From Roseovarius marisflavi (GTDB lineage: Bacteria > Pseudomonadota > Alphaproteobacteria > Rhodobacterales > Rhodobacteraceae), in the NCBI RefSeq assembly GCF_900142625.1, contig NZ_FRBN01000013.1, positions 37,497 to 101,496 of the forward strand: DNA of 64,000 nucleotides, in the 5' to 3' direction. Below, piece by piece: positions 1 to 8,919 of this stretch. The translations under genes and the position numbers were made by a program. How positions within the stretch are numbered: the first letter of the stretch is position 1; each line of letters begins with the position of its first letter. Below the pieces are notes generated by a model that saw nothing but the letters and a program-made list of their open reading frames with translations, did not search any database and was not told where the DNA came from.

Positions 1-600
1 TTTGCGAAGCTGGCTCAGGGTGCGGCTGACCGTTTCCGTTGTCAGGCCCAGAAAGTCGGCAATGTCTGAGCGGCTCATCGGCAAGAACGCCTGATTGCGT
101 GACCCTGTGTCACTGCTCATTCTTTCAGTCAGGACGCACAAAAATGAGGCAACCTTTTCGACGGCGGATTTACGCCCAAGCATCATGAAGTGATCCTGCA
201 TGGCGCTTATCTCGCGCAAGGCCGCCTGAAGCAGTTCCTTGTGAAGCTCCGGATTGCCGTTCTCACCTTCCAGCGCCGACAAATGGTAGGCCTGCAACCG
301 CGCTTCGGTCAGAACGTCACAGTCGGTGTGATAACGCCCATCACAGGGAAATCCAACAATATCACCGGGAAAGCCGAAGGCGATCACCTGACGGCGGCCA
401 TCCTCGAGCAGACGAGTGAGGCGCAGGACGCCGGATTGCACTTGATAGAGTCGGTCAACTTTATCACCTTCGAAATATAGATTGTTACCGGCTTTGAAAA
501 CCTTTGTAACGGTTGTCGCCTGCTTGCGTGCACACCGGAGTTGCGGCGCAAAAGGTGTTTGTTCAGACGGAATAGTGACATACATTGGCAGCGCCCCCAT
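1..600 (-). CDS. Crp/Fnr (FixK-like) transcriptional regulator, C-terminus cut by window edge
   Basis: The minus-strand frame is open from the ATG at 598-600 to base 1, giving 200 residues without the stop. The N-terminal half reads as a cyclic-nucleotide-binding-type beta roll (FKAGNNLYFEGD, GFPGDIVGF), followed by the dimer helix and a Crp-type winged helix. The recognition helix TTETVSR carries the E--SR pattern that in FNR and FixK reads TTGAT half-sites. The N-terminus has no cysteine cluster for a 4Fe-4S centre, so it is closer to FixK or NnrR types than to FnrL. FNR/FixK boxes are scattered over the next 10 kb, so it is a reasonable candidate for their regulator; that link is inference. 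A second in-frame ATG lies five codons downstream (583-585). Confidence 0.9.
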   Translation of the reverse strand, partial: MGALPMYVTIPSEQTPFAPQLRCARKQATTVTKVFKAGNNLYFEGDKVDRLYQVQSGVLRLTRLLEDGRRQVIAFGFPGDIVGFPCDGRYHTDCDVLTEARLQAYHLSALEGENGNPELHKELLQAALREISAMQDHFMMLGRKSAVEKVASFLCVLTERMSSDTGSRNQAFLPMSRSDIADFLGLTTETVSRTLSQLRK

Positions 601-759
601 AAGATGTAATGAGGTCAACTTGGACGGCCAGTGTAGTAGGGGTTAGGTTGGATAGTATAAGTTTTGCATCAATTTGTATCGAAGGGCGCGCATGCCCCGG
701 ATTGATGACTTGAGTGTGTATTTCAGCAAGTTGCCAATCTCGGCGAAAAGGGACGAGTT

Positions 760-1536
760 ATGACGCGCAAGATGATCCTTGTTGTAGATGATGATCCAAA
801 AATCAGAACTCTCCTGCGTAATGTTCTGGAGGGTGAAGGCCTCGGCGTGTGCGAGGCCATGAATGCCGAAGAGGCATTTGAGCAAATCAAGGACTCTGTG
901 CCCGATCTTGTCACGCTGGACATCAATCTTGGCGCCGACAACGGTCTTGAAGTGGCGCGCGCGATCCGCGCCACGTCGCAGGTGCCGATCATCATGGTGA
1001 GTGGCAAAGACGATGTGATTGACCGCGTCGTCGGCCTGGAAGTCGGCGCTGACGACTACATCACCAAACCGTTTCACACCCGCGAAGTGGTGGCCCGCGT
1101 GCGCAGCGTTCTGCGCAGAAGCAGTGGCCCCGCCGTATCGGATGACCCCATTGCCGGAACGCCTTTGGCGGCACCGGGCGAGGGCAGCGCCACTTTTTCC
1201 TTTGACGGGATCACCGTCCTGCCGGACCGCCTTGAAGTGCTGGACCGGGACGGAACCAGCTGTGGGCTGACAACGGGTGATTTCAAGCTGCTTGCCGTGT
1301 TTCTGGAACGCCCGAAACGTATCTTGTCGCGAGATCAGCTGATGGATCTTGTGGGCGGCATCGAATGGAGCCCGCTTGACCGTACCATCGACAATCAGGT
1401 CGCGCGCCTGCGCAAAAAGATCGAACGCGATCCGTCAGACCCCAAGCTTATCAAGACCGTGCGCGGCATCGGCTATACCTTTGTCGGCGATGTGGAGATC
1501 ACTCAATCCTCGGATGGCGCAACCAAAAGCGCCTGA
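760..1536 (+). CDS. OmpR/PhoB-family response regulator
   Basis: A 258-residue protein with an N-terminal receiver domain: acidic pocket VVDDDP, phospho-acceptor Asp in TLDINLG, switch Ser in MVSGKDD, and Lys in ITKPF. The C-terminal half is an OmpR-type winged helix (LTTGDFKLLAVFLERP, VARLRKKIERDP, VRGIGYTF). It is a DNA-binding output protein, probably receiving phosphate from a kinase, and the convergent hybrid kinase next door is the obvious candidate. The 3' ends of the two genes overlap by 34 bp. No clear FNR box is seen just upstream. The family is secure; the regulon is unknown. Confidence 0.93.
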   Translation: MTRKMILVVDDDPKIRTLLRNVLEGEGLGVCEAMNAEEAFEQIKDSVPDLVTLDINLGADNGLEVARAIRATSQVPIIMVSGKDDVIDRVVGLEVGADDYITKPFHTREVVARVRSVLRRSSGPAVSDDPIAGTPLAAPGEGSATFSFDGITVLPDRLEVLDRDGTSCGLTTGDFKLLAVFLERPKRILSRDQLMDLVGGIEWSPLDRTIDNQVARLRKKIERDPSDPKLIKTVRGIGYTFVGDVEITQSSDGATKSA

Positions 1537-3089
1537 AGCCGCTGCGCCAGATCGGCGTGATGGTAGGGCTTGTGCAGGATATCCTGGCTTTGCGAATACT
1601 GCATTTTTCCGGTGACGACATCGCTTGCATAGCCGGATGTCAACAGGACCTTGATTGACGGGAATTCTGTTTGAACCTTTGCGGCAAGCTCGTATCCGCT
1701 CAGCTTGCCAGGCATCACGAGATCGGAAAACAGGATATCCACCTGCAAGCCCGCCTGTAGCCTTTCAAAGGCGGCATCGCCGGTCTCGGCCTCTTCGGTG
1801 TGATAGCCAAGCTTGCGGATGCGATCGACCGCAAGCTGGCGCACTTTGGGATTGTCCTCGACAACAAGCACGACCTGCCCATGACCATGTGGCAAGGCGT
1901 CCTCGCGCTGTTGACAGGCCTCGTCGCTGTCGGGGGCGGCACAAGTGCCGGAGACCGGAAAATAGAGGCCGAAACTCGTGCCGTGGCCGAGCTCGCTATA
2001 GAGTGTGATATGACCACCGGACTGGCGCACGAATCCGTAAACCATGGACAGGCCAAGCCCCGTGCCACCGCTGTCGGTTCTTGTGGTGAAAAAGGGTTCA
2101 AAGGCGCGATTCTGTGCCTCGGGGGTCATGCCTTTGCCATTATCGCTTACCGACAGGCGCACATATTCGCCGGACTCTATGTCGGTTTCCTGCGCCATAT
2201 AGGTGTCGTCGATCGTGACGTTGGCAAGGGAAATCAGCAATTCGCCCTTTTGCCCCATGGCGTCGCGTGCATTCAGCGCAAGGTTGATCAGCGCCGCTTT
2301 CAATTCGACCGGATCGACCATGACGGGTTTCAGATCCGCCGCGAAATCCGTTCTTATGCGATAGGCTGCGCCAAGGGTTCGCTTGAGGAGGTTCAAGGCC
2401 ACCTTGCAAAGGTCACGAAGGTCGGATTCGACCGGTTTGAGGTTGCTTTTGCGCGCAAACACCATCAGCCGCGAGGTCAGATCGGCGCCAAGTTCGGCGG
2501 CATCCATCGCGTCGCGGATCAGCGGAGTCTGCCTGTCGGTTGGCCCGCGCATGTCCAGCAATTCGAGATTTCCGATCACAACCGTCAACAGGTTGTTGAA
2601 ATCATGGGCAATTCCCGCTGTCATCTGGCCGATGGCGTCAAGGCGTTGTGACCGGGAAAGGGCCGCCTGGGTCGCATGGCGATAGGTCAGGTCATGCATG
2701 ATGCTGACGAACATCGGCGCGCCCGTCGCCTTGGTTTCGCCAACAGAGATATGCAGCGGAAACACACTACCGTCCTTGCGCTGGCCTTTGATATCGCGAC
2801 CGGTGTCGATGATATGTTTCTCGCCCGTCAGCATATAATCCGACATGAACCTGTCATGCCCCTCGCCCAACGCTTGGGGCATCAGCATATTTACGCTTTG
2901 CCCGAGCATCTCGGATATCTCGTATCCAAACATCTGCCCGGCCGCGGGATTGGCGCGCAGGATCACGCCGTGTGCGTCCGATATGACCATCGCGTCAACG
3001 GCGGCGTCCATGATTGCGTTGAGCAATGCGCTGTCCTGAGTGGCGTTCTTCACTTGCTGTCCCGTTTTGTTTCCTGATCGTGCCAACAT
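1503..3089 (-). CDS. Soluble PAS hybrid histidine kinase, FixL-like haem pocket
   Basis: A 528-residue protein with no membrane segment. Domains in order are PAS (about 25-135), HisKA with His162 in GIAHDFNNLL, HATPase (LINLALNARDAM, DNGKGM, GGTGLGLSM), and a C-terminal receiver domain with Asp in FSDLVMPG. The PAS domain aligns well by eye with rhizobial FixL. His78 (GEGHDRFMSDY) sits where the FixL proximal haem ligand lies, and Arg98 (IDTGRDIKGQRKDG) matches the oxygen-responsive Arg, with the same 20-residue spacing. It is therefore a candidate haem-based oxygen or redox sensor, which is inference. It is convergent with the OmpR-type regulator and divergent from the 3184 gene, with candidate FixK boxes between. 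Confidence 0.93.
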   Translation of the reverse strand: MLARSGNKTGQQVKNATQDSALLNAIMDAAVDAMVISDAHGVILRANPAAGQMFGYEISEMLGQSVNMLMPQALGEGHDRFMSDYMLTGEKHIIDTGRDIKGQRKDGSVFPLHISVGETKATGAPMFVSIMHDLTYRHATQAALSRSQRLDAIGQMTAGIAHDFNNLLTVVIGNLELLDMRGPTDRQTPLIRDAMDAAELGADLTSRLMVFARKSNLKPVESDLRDLCKVALNLLKRTLGAAYRIRTDFAADLKPVMVDPVELKAALINLALNARDAMGQKGELLISLANVTIDDTYMAQETDIESGEYVRLSVSDNGKGMTPEAQNRAFEPFFTTRTDSGGTGLGLSMVYGFVRQSGGHITLYSELGHGTSFGLYFPVSGTCAAPDSDEACQQREDALPHGHGQVVLVVEDNPKVRQLAVDRIRKLGYHTEEAETGDAAFERLQAGLQVDILFSDLVMPGKLSGYELAAKVQTEFPSIKVLLTSGYASDVVTGKMQYSQSQDILHKPYHHADLAQRLQALLVAPSED

Positions 3090-3097
3090 CTCGCGGT

Positions 3098-3111
3098 TTG
3101 ACGCAAGTCAC
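3098..3111. promoter_or_regulatory. Imperfect FNR/FixK-like palindrome (TTGAC-N4-GTCAC)
   Basis: A dyad TGAC-gcaa-GTCA lies immediately upstream of the hybrid kinase start at 3089. It deviates from the TTGAT-N4-ATCAA consensus in both half-sites, so it is weaker than the neighbouring box and may be chance. Confidence 0.4.
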
Positions 3112-3113
3112 AA

Positions 3114-3127
3114 TTGATATTGCTCAA
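3114..3127. promoter_or_regulatory. FNR/FixK box (TTGAT-N4-CTCAA)
   Basis: The left half-site is perfect and the right half-site has one mismatch. It lies 56 bp upstream of the host-attachment-protein start at 3184, a normal distance for an FNR-activated promoter. The family, spacing and repetition over the island support it. Confidence 0.65.
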
Positions 3128-3183
3128 GGTCCGGGCGCCATCATCTGCGACAAAGGACGAAGATATTAATTCTGGAGTGTGAC

Positions 3184-3621
3184 ATGAAACCGATTGTGAC
3201 TTGGGTAGTTTTGGCAGACGCGCGCAATGCCAGCGTCGTGGTCAATAGCGGGCAGGGCAAAGGGCTTGCCGTCCTGGAGGATAAGGCCTGGAGTGCTAAA
3301 CCCGCGATCGGGTTTTCATCCGAGGCAGGGGTTGGCCACAGCAGCGCCGGGCCGGGCATCAGCGCGGTCGATCAGGGTGACCCGCAAGAACACGCCGATC
3401 AGGTCTTCGCCAAGGAGATTGCCCGTGATCTTGAGGTCTCCCTTGCGAGAAAAGACTTTGACCGGCTCGTGATCGTATCAGGCCCGCATATGCTCGGGGT
3501 GATGCGCAAGGCGCTTACGCCGCCGGTGCGAGGCGTGATTGTGGGTGAAATCGCCAAGGATCTGTCGGATGCGCCGCTGGACAGCCTGCAAAAGTATCTT
3601 GACGACATCATCGCGACGTAG
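3184..3621 (+). CDS. Host attachment protein family (PF10116-type)
   Basis: A 145-residue soluble protein that I recognise as the 'host attachment / AtsA-like' family: N-terminal TWVVLADARNASV, then a middle FAKEIARDLEVSLARKDFDRLVIVSGPHMLGVMR and C-terminal LDSLQKYLDDI. Despite the name, members are small cytosolic proteins often found with stress genes in proteobacteria, and the biochemical role is not established. It begins at an ATG preceded by GGAGTG. An FNR/FixK box lies 56 bp upstream, suggesting induction at low oxygen (inference). Confidence 0.85.
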   Translation: MKPIVTWVVLADARNASVVVNSGQGKGLAVLEDKAWSAKPAIGFSSEAGVGHSSAGPGISAVDQGDPQEHADQVFAKEIARDLEVSLARKDFDRLVIVSGPHMLGVMRKALTPPVRGVIVGEIAKDLSDAPLDSLQKYLDDIIAT

Positions 3622-3687
3622 CTCGGCCCTGAAACGGTCGAGATGAATTCTGTGATCGGGGGCTCTGCGAGTGGCCCCCGTAAGCGG

Positions 3688-4266
3688 TTAGCGGGCGCGC
3701 CTGCCAAGCTGTCCGGCTTTTGCCAGAAACCGGGACTGCGCCCGTCCGCTTGGGTCTTCGGCATTGCCGAGGATGCTCCAGCGGACCGGGCGGATGCCGC
3801 AGAACTTGAGGATATTGCGATCAAGGCTGCGCAGGGAATGCGCGAAAAAGAGCCACCGGTAAACGAAGCCCGGCATGCCCATGGTCACGATCACCCGCGC
3901 CGATTTGCCGCGAAGGGCAGGATGCCATCCGCGCCGGTCCATCTCAAAGGCAAAGCCCTTGCGAAACACCTGTTCGATCCAGGCTTTCAGCAGGGCAGGG
4001 ACATCCCCCATCCAGAGCGGGTAGACCAAGACCAGATGCTCGGCTGCCAGGATCGCGGCCTGCGCCGGGGCGCAGATGGGCGGCCAATCTGGGCCTTCCC
4101 ATTGCGCCTGCGAGCGCAGAAAGGGAACATCCTGCTGGGCGATATCAATCACGTTCACGCGATGGCCCGCGGCCTCGGCGCCGGCGCGATATGCCTGAGC
4201 TATCGCATGGCACAGATGGGGCTCTGCGGCGTCGGGATGGCCCTGAATGATCAGGATTTCGGTCAT
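3688..4266 (-). CDS. Flavodoxin-fold NAD(P)H dehydrogenase (quinone)
   Basis: A 192-residue Flavodoxin_2-type protein: the N-terminal ILIIQGHPDAAEPHLCHAIAQAY FMN-phosphate region, then VYPLWMGDVPALLKAWIEQVF and VTMGMPGFVYRW, typical of the KefF/MdaB/NQO family. It probably carries out two-electron reduction of quinones or similar substrates in the cytosol. The start is the ATG at 4264-4266, four bases after the stop of the site-2 protease gene, so the two should be cotranscribed. An upstream extension of ten codons is possible but overlaps the preceding gene. Confidence 0.85.
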   Translation of the reverse strand: MTEILIIQGHPDAAEPHLCHAIAQAYRAGAEAAGHRVNVIDIAQQDVPFLRSQAQWEGPDWPPICAPAQAAILAAEHLVLVYPLWMGDVPALLKAWIEQVFRKGFAFEMDRRGWHPALRGKSARVIVTMGMPGFVYRWLFFAHSLRSLDRNILKFCGIRPVRWSILGNAEDPSGRAQSRFLAKAGQLGRRAR

Positions 4267-4270
4267 GACC

Positions 4271-5413
4271 TCAATCGCTCTTGGGGGGATGGGCAAGCAT
4301 TGCCGAGAGGTGGAGATAGGCCGTCAAATCCGACAGGGTGATCACCCCGAGCAAGGCGTGATTGTCTGTCACCAGAAACTTGCGCCGCCCGGTCCTGGCG
4401 ATCAGCGACATCAGATCCCTGATCGGCAGGTCAGAGCGCACCCTGGTTGACGCGTCCAGAGTGGTGAAAACATCGTCGACACGGGTGCCGGCCCAGTTTT
4501 CCCGGTCGATCCCGCCAAGAACCGCCGTGTCGATATGACCAAGCAGAACGCGATCCTCGACCACCGGAACAAAGCTGATGCGGTGTTTCAACATGATCAG
4601 GTTGACCATGTCGTTCAGCGTCATGTCCGGCCCGACAACAACCGGATCTCTGGTCATCAGGGCCTTGACGGTTTTGCCGTCAAAGGCGCTGCGCATCAAT
4701 TGCGCCTGATAGCTTCCTCTTGCGGCAAAAAGCACGAAGCCGCCAATCAGGATATGCCAAAGCCCGGTCACCGTCGCGCCCTGAAAAAGCGCCATCAGGC
4801 CCAGAGCCATCAGGGCATAGGCGAAAACCGCGCCGGAATTTGCCGCCATTTCGGTGGCGCGCAGGATGTCGCCGTTGCGATGCCACAGGTAGGCGCGCAG
4901 CACACGCCCGCCATCCAGCGGAAAGGCCGGGACAAGATTGAACAACGCCAGCACAAGGTTGATGACCGAAAGATAGGACAACACCTCGATGATCGGTGCA
5001 GGCATCGACACCATCGCCACGACCCCGGCAAACACCCAGAAGCCAAAGGCCAGTGCCAGACTCATCACCGGGCCGGCAAGGGCCACCTGAAACTCCACGG
5101 CGGCAGTCTGGGGCTCCGATTCGAGCTCGGCCACGCCGCCGAAAAGAAAGAGGGTGATGCTTTTGATCTCTACGCCATAGCTTCGGGCCACGACCGAATG
5201 GGCCAGTTCATGCAGCAGGAGCGAGCCGAAAAAGCACAGAGTCGCGGCAATCGCCATGACCAGATAGACATCGCTTGTCTGCCCCGGAAGGACGTTCGGA
5301 AAATACTGTCGTGACAGGCTCCAGGTGATCAGCGCGGCAATTAACAGCCAGCTTGGATCAACCTTGATGTCAAACTTATTGAGTGTGAATATCTTGACGG
5401 CGTTCTTGAACAT
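4271..5413 (-). CDS. Site-2 protease family (M50) membrane protease with two CBS domains
   Basis: A 380-residue intramembrane metalloprotease. The zinc motif HELAH is at 68-72 and the third ligand is Asp167 in FPLDGGRVLR. About five to six hydrophobic segments fill residues 20-240, and a tandem CBS pair (about 245-375) is the cytosolic regulatory part, as in the class III S2P group. The chosen ATG at 5413 has AGGGG six bases upstream; a GTG two codons earlier is less likely. It heads an operon with the quinone reductase. A near-perfect FNR/FixK box lies 52 bp upstream. The substrate is unknown; CBS domains suggest adenylate or energy sensing. Confidence 0.93.
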   Translation of the reverse strand: MFKNAVKIFTLNKFDIKVDPSWLLIAALITWSLSRQYFPNVLPGQTSDVYLVMAIAATLCFFGSLLLHELAHSVVARSYGVEIKSITLFLFGGVAELESEPQTAAVEFQVALAGPVMSLALAFGFWVFAGVVAMVSMPAPIIEVLSYLSVINLVLALFNLVPAFPLDGGRVLRAYLWHRNGDILRATEMAANSGAVFAYALMALGLMALFQGATVTGLWHILIGGFVLFAARGSYQAQLMRSAFDGKTVKALMTRDPVVVGPDMTLNDMVNLIMLKHRISFVPVVEDRVLLGHIDTAVLGGIDRENWAGTRVDDVFTTLDASTRVRSDLPIRDLMSLIARTGRRKFLVTDNHALLGVITLSDLTAYLHLSAMLAHPPKSD

Positions 5414-5464
5414 GGCCACCCCTGATCTCTTGCTGCCAGTCTAGCGAGACGATGTGTCGATTTG

Positions 5465-5478
5465 TTGATCTTGCTCAA
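5465..5478. promoter_or_regulatory. FNR/FixK box (TTGAT-N4-CTCAA)
   Basis: One mismatch from consensus, 52 bp upstream of the site-2 protease start at 5413. It has the same half-site pair as the box at 3114. Confidence 0.65.
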
Positions 5479-5534
5479 ACGGCGCGCTTTTTGTTTTGGC
5501 GGGCAGGGGCGCGGGTTTGTGCCTTGCGGCGGGT

Positions 5535-6299
5535 CTAGGGGCGGTCCCGGCTGGGCGGGATTTGAGTGCTGTGCTCAAGTTGATCGCCCGAACCCGCCGC
5601 CCCGAACACAAACAGAGGACAGCGCGCGACCTCGAGCACCTGGCGCAGCTGATCCGGGGTGCGGACCGGCCCGTGCGCGAGGTCAAGCAGGACCGCCTGC
5701 ACATTCATGCGCGCCAGGGCCGCCAGTGCGCCGTCGAGGTCGGCAAAAACATGTGACCGGGGCGGGCCATCGGATTGCTCACCGACCGAGAACACCAGAT
5801 GGTCGGCCCCCAGGGCCTTGGCCAACCGATCGGAAAACGCCTCAAGCGCGTCATCCGCCACGGGCGTGGCCCTGAGCGAAATGATCTTGCCCCGCATCGG
5901 ATGCACGCTTCGGTGCCCGACCACGACGATGTCCCACCCGGCAGAGGCCGTCAGGGATTGCTGCACAAGCTCGCCGATAGAGTGCTCAAAGCTCCAGGCG
6001 GCACCGGCAAGCCCGGCAACCTCTGCCAGGGAGCGCTGAAAGGCCTTTGCATCGGCTTCAAGGACGGTACGAAGCTGTGCCGGGCTTGGGGCGAAGACAA
6101 GCGTGCCGCTGGCCGAGACAACCCGCTGATTTGGAATCTGACAGATATTCAGCATGTCCCGGTCTTCGATCAACAGCCCGCCGAAGGCGACATTCACCCC
6201 CCCGGCCAATCGGCCGAGGATCTTGAGGGCGGTGGATGCATCGGCAAAAGACCCGGCACCGATCAGGATGCGGGTTTCGGCACGCGGCGGGGCGGTCAC
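5535..6299 (-). CDS. Universal-stress-like protein, tentative
   Basis: A 254-residue soluble protein starting at a GTG whose last bases overlap the stop of the upstream Lon-like gene (GTGA), so it is translationally coupled. The pattern fits two weak alpha/beta halves: ILIGAGSFADASTALKILGRLA, then WDIVVVGHR, then VQAVLLDLAHG and CPLFVFGAAG at the C-terminus. This resembles universal stress protein folds, but the ATP-binding G-x2-G-x9-GS motif is not clear. I would call it a conserved hypothetical with a possible USP fold. Its pairing with the Lon-like protease points to a shared stress role. Confidence 0.7.
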   Translation of the reverse strand: MTAPPRAETRILIGAGSFADASTALKILGRLAGGVNVAFGGLLIEDRDMLNICQIPNQRVVSASGTLVFAPSPAQLRTVLEADAKAFQRSLAEVAGLAGAAWSFEHSIGELVQQSLTASAGWDIVVVGHRSVHPMRGKIISLRATPVADDALEAFSDRLAKALGADHLVFSVGEQSDGPPRSHVFADLDGALAALARMNVQAVLLDLAHGPVRTPDQLRQVLEVARCPLFVFGAAGSGDQLEHSTQIPPSRDRP

Positions 6300-8761
6300 G
6301 TCATGTCCTCCGGCTTTGGCGGGGCCAGGACGTTCCTGGCAAAGTGTCGGCGGTTTTCGGCGAATGCTCTTAGCTGTGCCTCCACGAGCGCATTTATGCT
6401 GCCCTCGGGAAAGGCGCCGCTGCGTTTGCGTTTTCCGGCCACGCGCCCGGTCAGGGCCTCGATGCCCTCGTCGATGGTCTTGATTGCAATGACCCTGAAT
6501 TTACCGGCCCTTGCCGCCTCGACGATATCGTGGCGCAGCATAAGGTGATCGACATTCGCGGCCGGGATCAGAACGCCCTGCTTGCCGGTCAGGCGCCGCG
6601 CCTTGCAGGTGTCAAAAAAGCCTTCGATCTTTTCATTGACCCCGCCGATGGCCTGCACCTCGCCGTTCTGGTTGACCGACCCGGTGACCGCCAATCCTTG
6701 CCGGATCGGCACGCCGGACAGGGCAGAGAGAAGCGCATAAAGCTCGGCAGAAGAGGCGCTGTCGCCGTCGACGCCGCCATAGCTTTGTTCAAACACCAGA
6801 CTGGCATGCAAGGACATCGGCACGTCGCGCGCATAGCGAGAGGCCAGAAAACCGCCAAGGATCAGCACACCCTTCGAGTGCAGCGGGCCACCAAGTTCGA
6901 CCTCGCGCTCGATGTCGATCACCTTGCCGGCCCCCATCCTGACACGCGCGGTGATACGCGACGGGCGGCCAAAGTAATGCTGGCCGGTGCCGATCACCGA
7001 GAGGCCGTTGACCTGCCCGACCACCGATCCAACGGTGTCGATCAGAATGGTCTTGCGCGCGACCGCCTCTTGCAGGCGTTCCTGAATGCGCGAGGCGCGT
7101 CTGTCGGCCTGCGTGATGGCCTGTGCGATATCGGCGTCGGTGATCAGGTCCTTGCCCGCTTGCCCGGCATAGTGATCCGCCTCGCGCATCACGTCCTTCA
7201 GCGCGCCGAGTTGCAACGTGAATTTCTTGCTGTCATCGGCCAGCCGCACCGCCTGATCCAGTAGCGCCGCAGCCGCCGCCGCGCTCATCGGGCGCAGGTT
7301 TTCCTGCTGGGCATAGCCCGCGACGACCCGCGCCATAAGGCGGGTATTCTTGGCCGTTCTGGGAAGGTCATCCTCAAAATCGGCCTGTAGCTTGAACAGC
7401 TCATTGAATTCCGGATCGAGCAGGCAAAGCAGCATGTGCAGGCGCCGGTCGCCGATCAGAACCACGCGCAGGTTGAGCGGGATCGGATCCGGCTCAAGCG
7501 AGACCGTCGACACAAGGCCAAGCCGGTCACCGAGCGAGGTGATGGAAATCGACTGGCTTTGCAGGCTGCGCTTGAGCGCCTCCCAGGCATAGGGCTCGGA
7601 CAAGAGGCGCAGGGCGTCAAGCACGAGAAAGCCGCCATTCGCCCGGTGAAGCGCGCCGGGCTTGATCAGGGTGAAATTGGTCACCAGCGTGCCCATTTCC
7701 GAAATATGCTCGATCCGGCCGGTCAGGTGATGCAGGGTTGGCAAGTCTTCGCTGACAACCGGCGCGGCGACGTCCTTGGATGCCTCGTGCGACACCATGA
7801 TGTTCACGGCGTATCTGTCGAACTGTGGCTCAAGGTGGAACTTCCGGATCACTTCGGGGAAGGGGCCGTTGTTCTCCTCTTCCTTTGAGACAAGAAACAA
7901 CTCGGCGTTCGAGATCATGTCCTTGCGGACTTTCTCCAGGTAAATGCCGACCTCGGCAATTTTCCTGAACTGGTCCGCGACCTCCTTGACCCGAAGCGAC
8001 ACGACCCGCTCGGCCAGCCCGGCGTGCAACTCTTCGATCCGCTGGCGGTATTCCTTTTCAAGTTGCGGCCCATGGCGAAGCACCTTGGCGAGCCGATCTT
8101 GCAGCCGTTCCACCTTGGCGTCGATTTCTTTGCGTTCCTCGGGGGCAAGCGCCTCGTAAACCTCGGGCTTGATCGGTTTGCCATCAATGATTGCGGCCAG
8201 CATGAACCCCATCGGCGTGCGCAAGAGCGCAACACCCTCTTTCGCGGCACGCTCGGCAAATTCGGCGATCGGCTCTTCGTGTCTTTGACCGAATTCCTCC
8301 TCGATGGCGCGGCGTTGCGTCTGATATTCCTCGGACTCAAACAGCGCCGGAATCTCGTTGGCCAGATCATCGACCAGATCCTGCATGGCGGATTTCAAAA
8401 GAGACGCAGAGCCCGCGGCAAGCTGCATGGCGTTCGGTTTGTGCGGCGCGTCGAAATTGTTGACGTACACCCAATCCGAGGGGGCAGGGCGGTCAGCGGC
8501 CTGTTCGGAAATCAGCTTTGACACGGTTTCATGACGTCCCATGCCCATGCGGCCCAGAACGTAAATATTGAAATCCTTGTGGGCGATGCTGGCCGCGAGA
8601 TTGATGGCGTCGATGGCGCGGTCCTGCCCGATCATGGTGTGGGCCGAGCGAAGGTCGGCGGTGGTTTCAAACCCAAGGTCCGCCGGGTCGCATTCCACGC
8701 GCAGCACCTCGGGCGCCAGCCCTGTCGGGAGCGATTCTGCCTTGGATTTCTTTTTTGCCAT
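6296..8761 (-). CDS. LonB-like AAA protease (AAA_32 / Lon C-terminal)
   Basis: An 821-residue ATP-binding protease of the bacterial LonB-like group. The N-terminal part contains a P-loop-like IYVLGRMGMGRHE, a long helical insertion (about 190-300), and AAA elements including NGGFLVLDALRLL. The C-terminal serine-lysine peptidase has Ser668 in GVDGDSASSAEL and Lys711 in GGVNEKIEGFF, 43 residues apart as in classical Lon. The start is taken as the ATG at 8759-8761 (MAKKKSK); the frame is open upstream to 8890 but overlaps the FNR box. It is followed by the coupled stress-like gene. It is probably a cytosolic ATP-dependent protease. Confidence 0.92.
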   Translation of the reverse strand: MAKKKSKAESLPTGLAPEVLRVECDPADLGFETTADLRSAHTMIGQDRAIDAINLAASIAHKDFNIYVLGRMGMGRHETVSKLISEQAADRPAPSDWVYVNNFDAPHKPNAMQLAAGSASLLKSAMQDLVDDLANEIPALFESEEYQTQRRAIEEEFGQRHEEPIAEFAERAAKEGVALLRTPMGFMLAAIIDGKPIKPEVYEALAPEERKEIDAKVERLQDRLAKVLRHGPQLEKEYRQRIEELHAGLAERVVSLRVKEVADQFRKIAEVGIYLEKVRKDMISNAELFLVSKEEENNGPFPEVIRKFHLEPQFDRYAVNIMVSHEASKDVAAPVVSEDLPTLHHLTGRIEHISEMGTLVTNFTLIKPGALHRANGGFLVLDALRLLSEPYAWEALKRSLQSQSISITSLGDRLGLVSTVSLEPDPIPLNLRVVLIGDRRLHMLLCLLDPEFNELFKLQADFEDDLPRTAKNTRLMARVVAGYAQQENLRPMSAAAAAALLDQAVRLADDSKKFTLQLGALKDVMREADHYAGQAGKDLITDADIAQAITQADRRASRIQERLQEAVARKTILIDTVGSVVGQVNGLSVIGTGQHYFGRPSRITARVRMGAGKVIDIEREVELGGPLHSKGVLILGGFLASRYARDVPMSLHASLVFEQSYGGVDGDSASSAELYALLSALSGVPIRQGLAVTGSVNQNGEVQAIGGVNEKIEGFFDTCKARRLTGKQGVLIPAANVDHLMLRHDIVEAARAGKFRVIAIKTIDEGIEALTGRVAGKRKRSGAFPEGSINALVEAQLRAFAENRRHFARNVLAPPKPEDMT

Positions 8762-8876
8762 GATGAGGGCCTCTGATCTCAGGCGTTTGTTGCCCCTCGC
8801 CAAAATGGGGTGCGATCCGAGGGGCTTGCGCCCTTCCACGAGGCCTTGTTTGTGGCATGGATCGCGCCCCGGACCT

Positions 8877-8890
8877 TTGATGTTGATCAA
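8877..8890. promoter_or_regulatory. Perfect FNR/FixK box (TTGAT-N4-ATCAA)
   Basis: A perfect consensus palindrome 116 bp upstream of the Lon-like start at 8761 and just past the stop of the kelch remnant. It is suitably placed to drive the protease and stress-protein pair. Confidence 0.75.
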
Positions 8891-8919
8891 TCAGGCCGGA
8901 TTTCGATTTTGGCGGCCTC

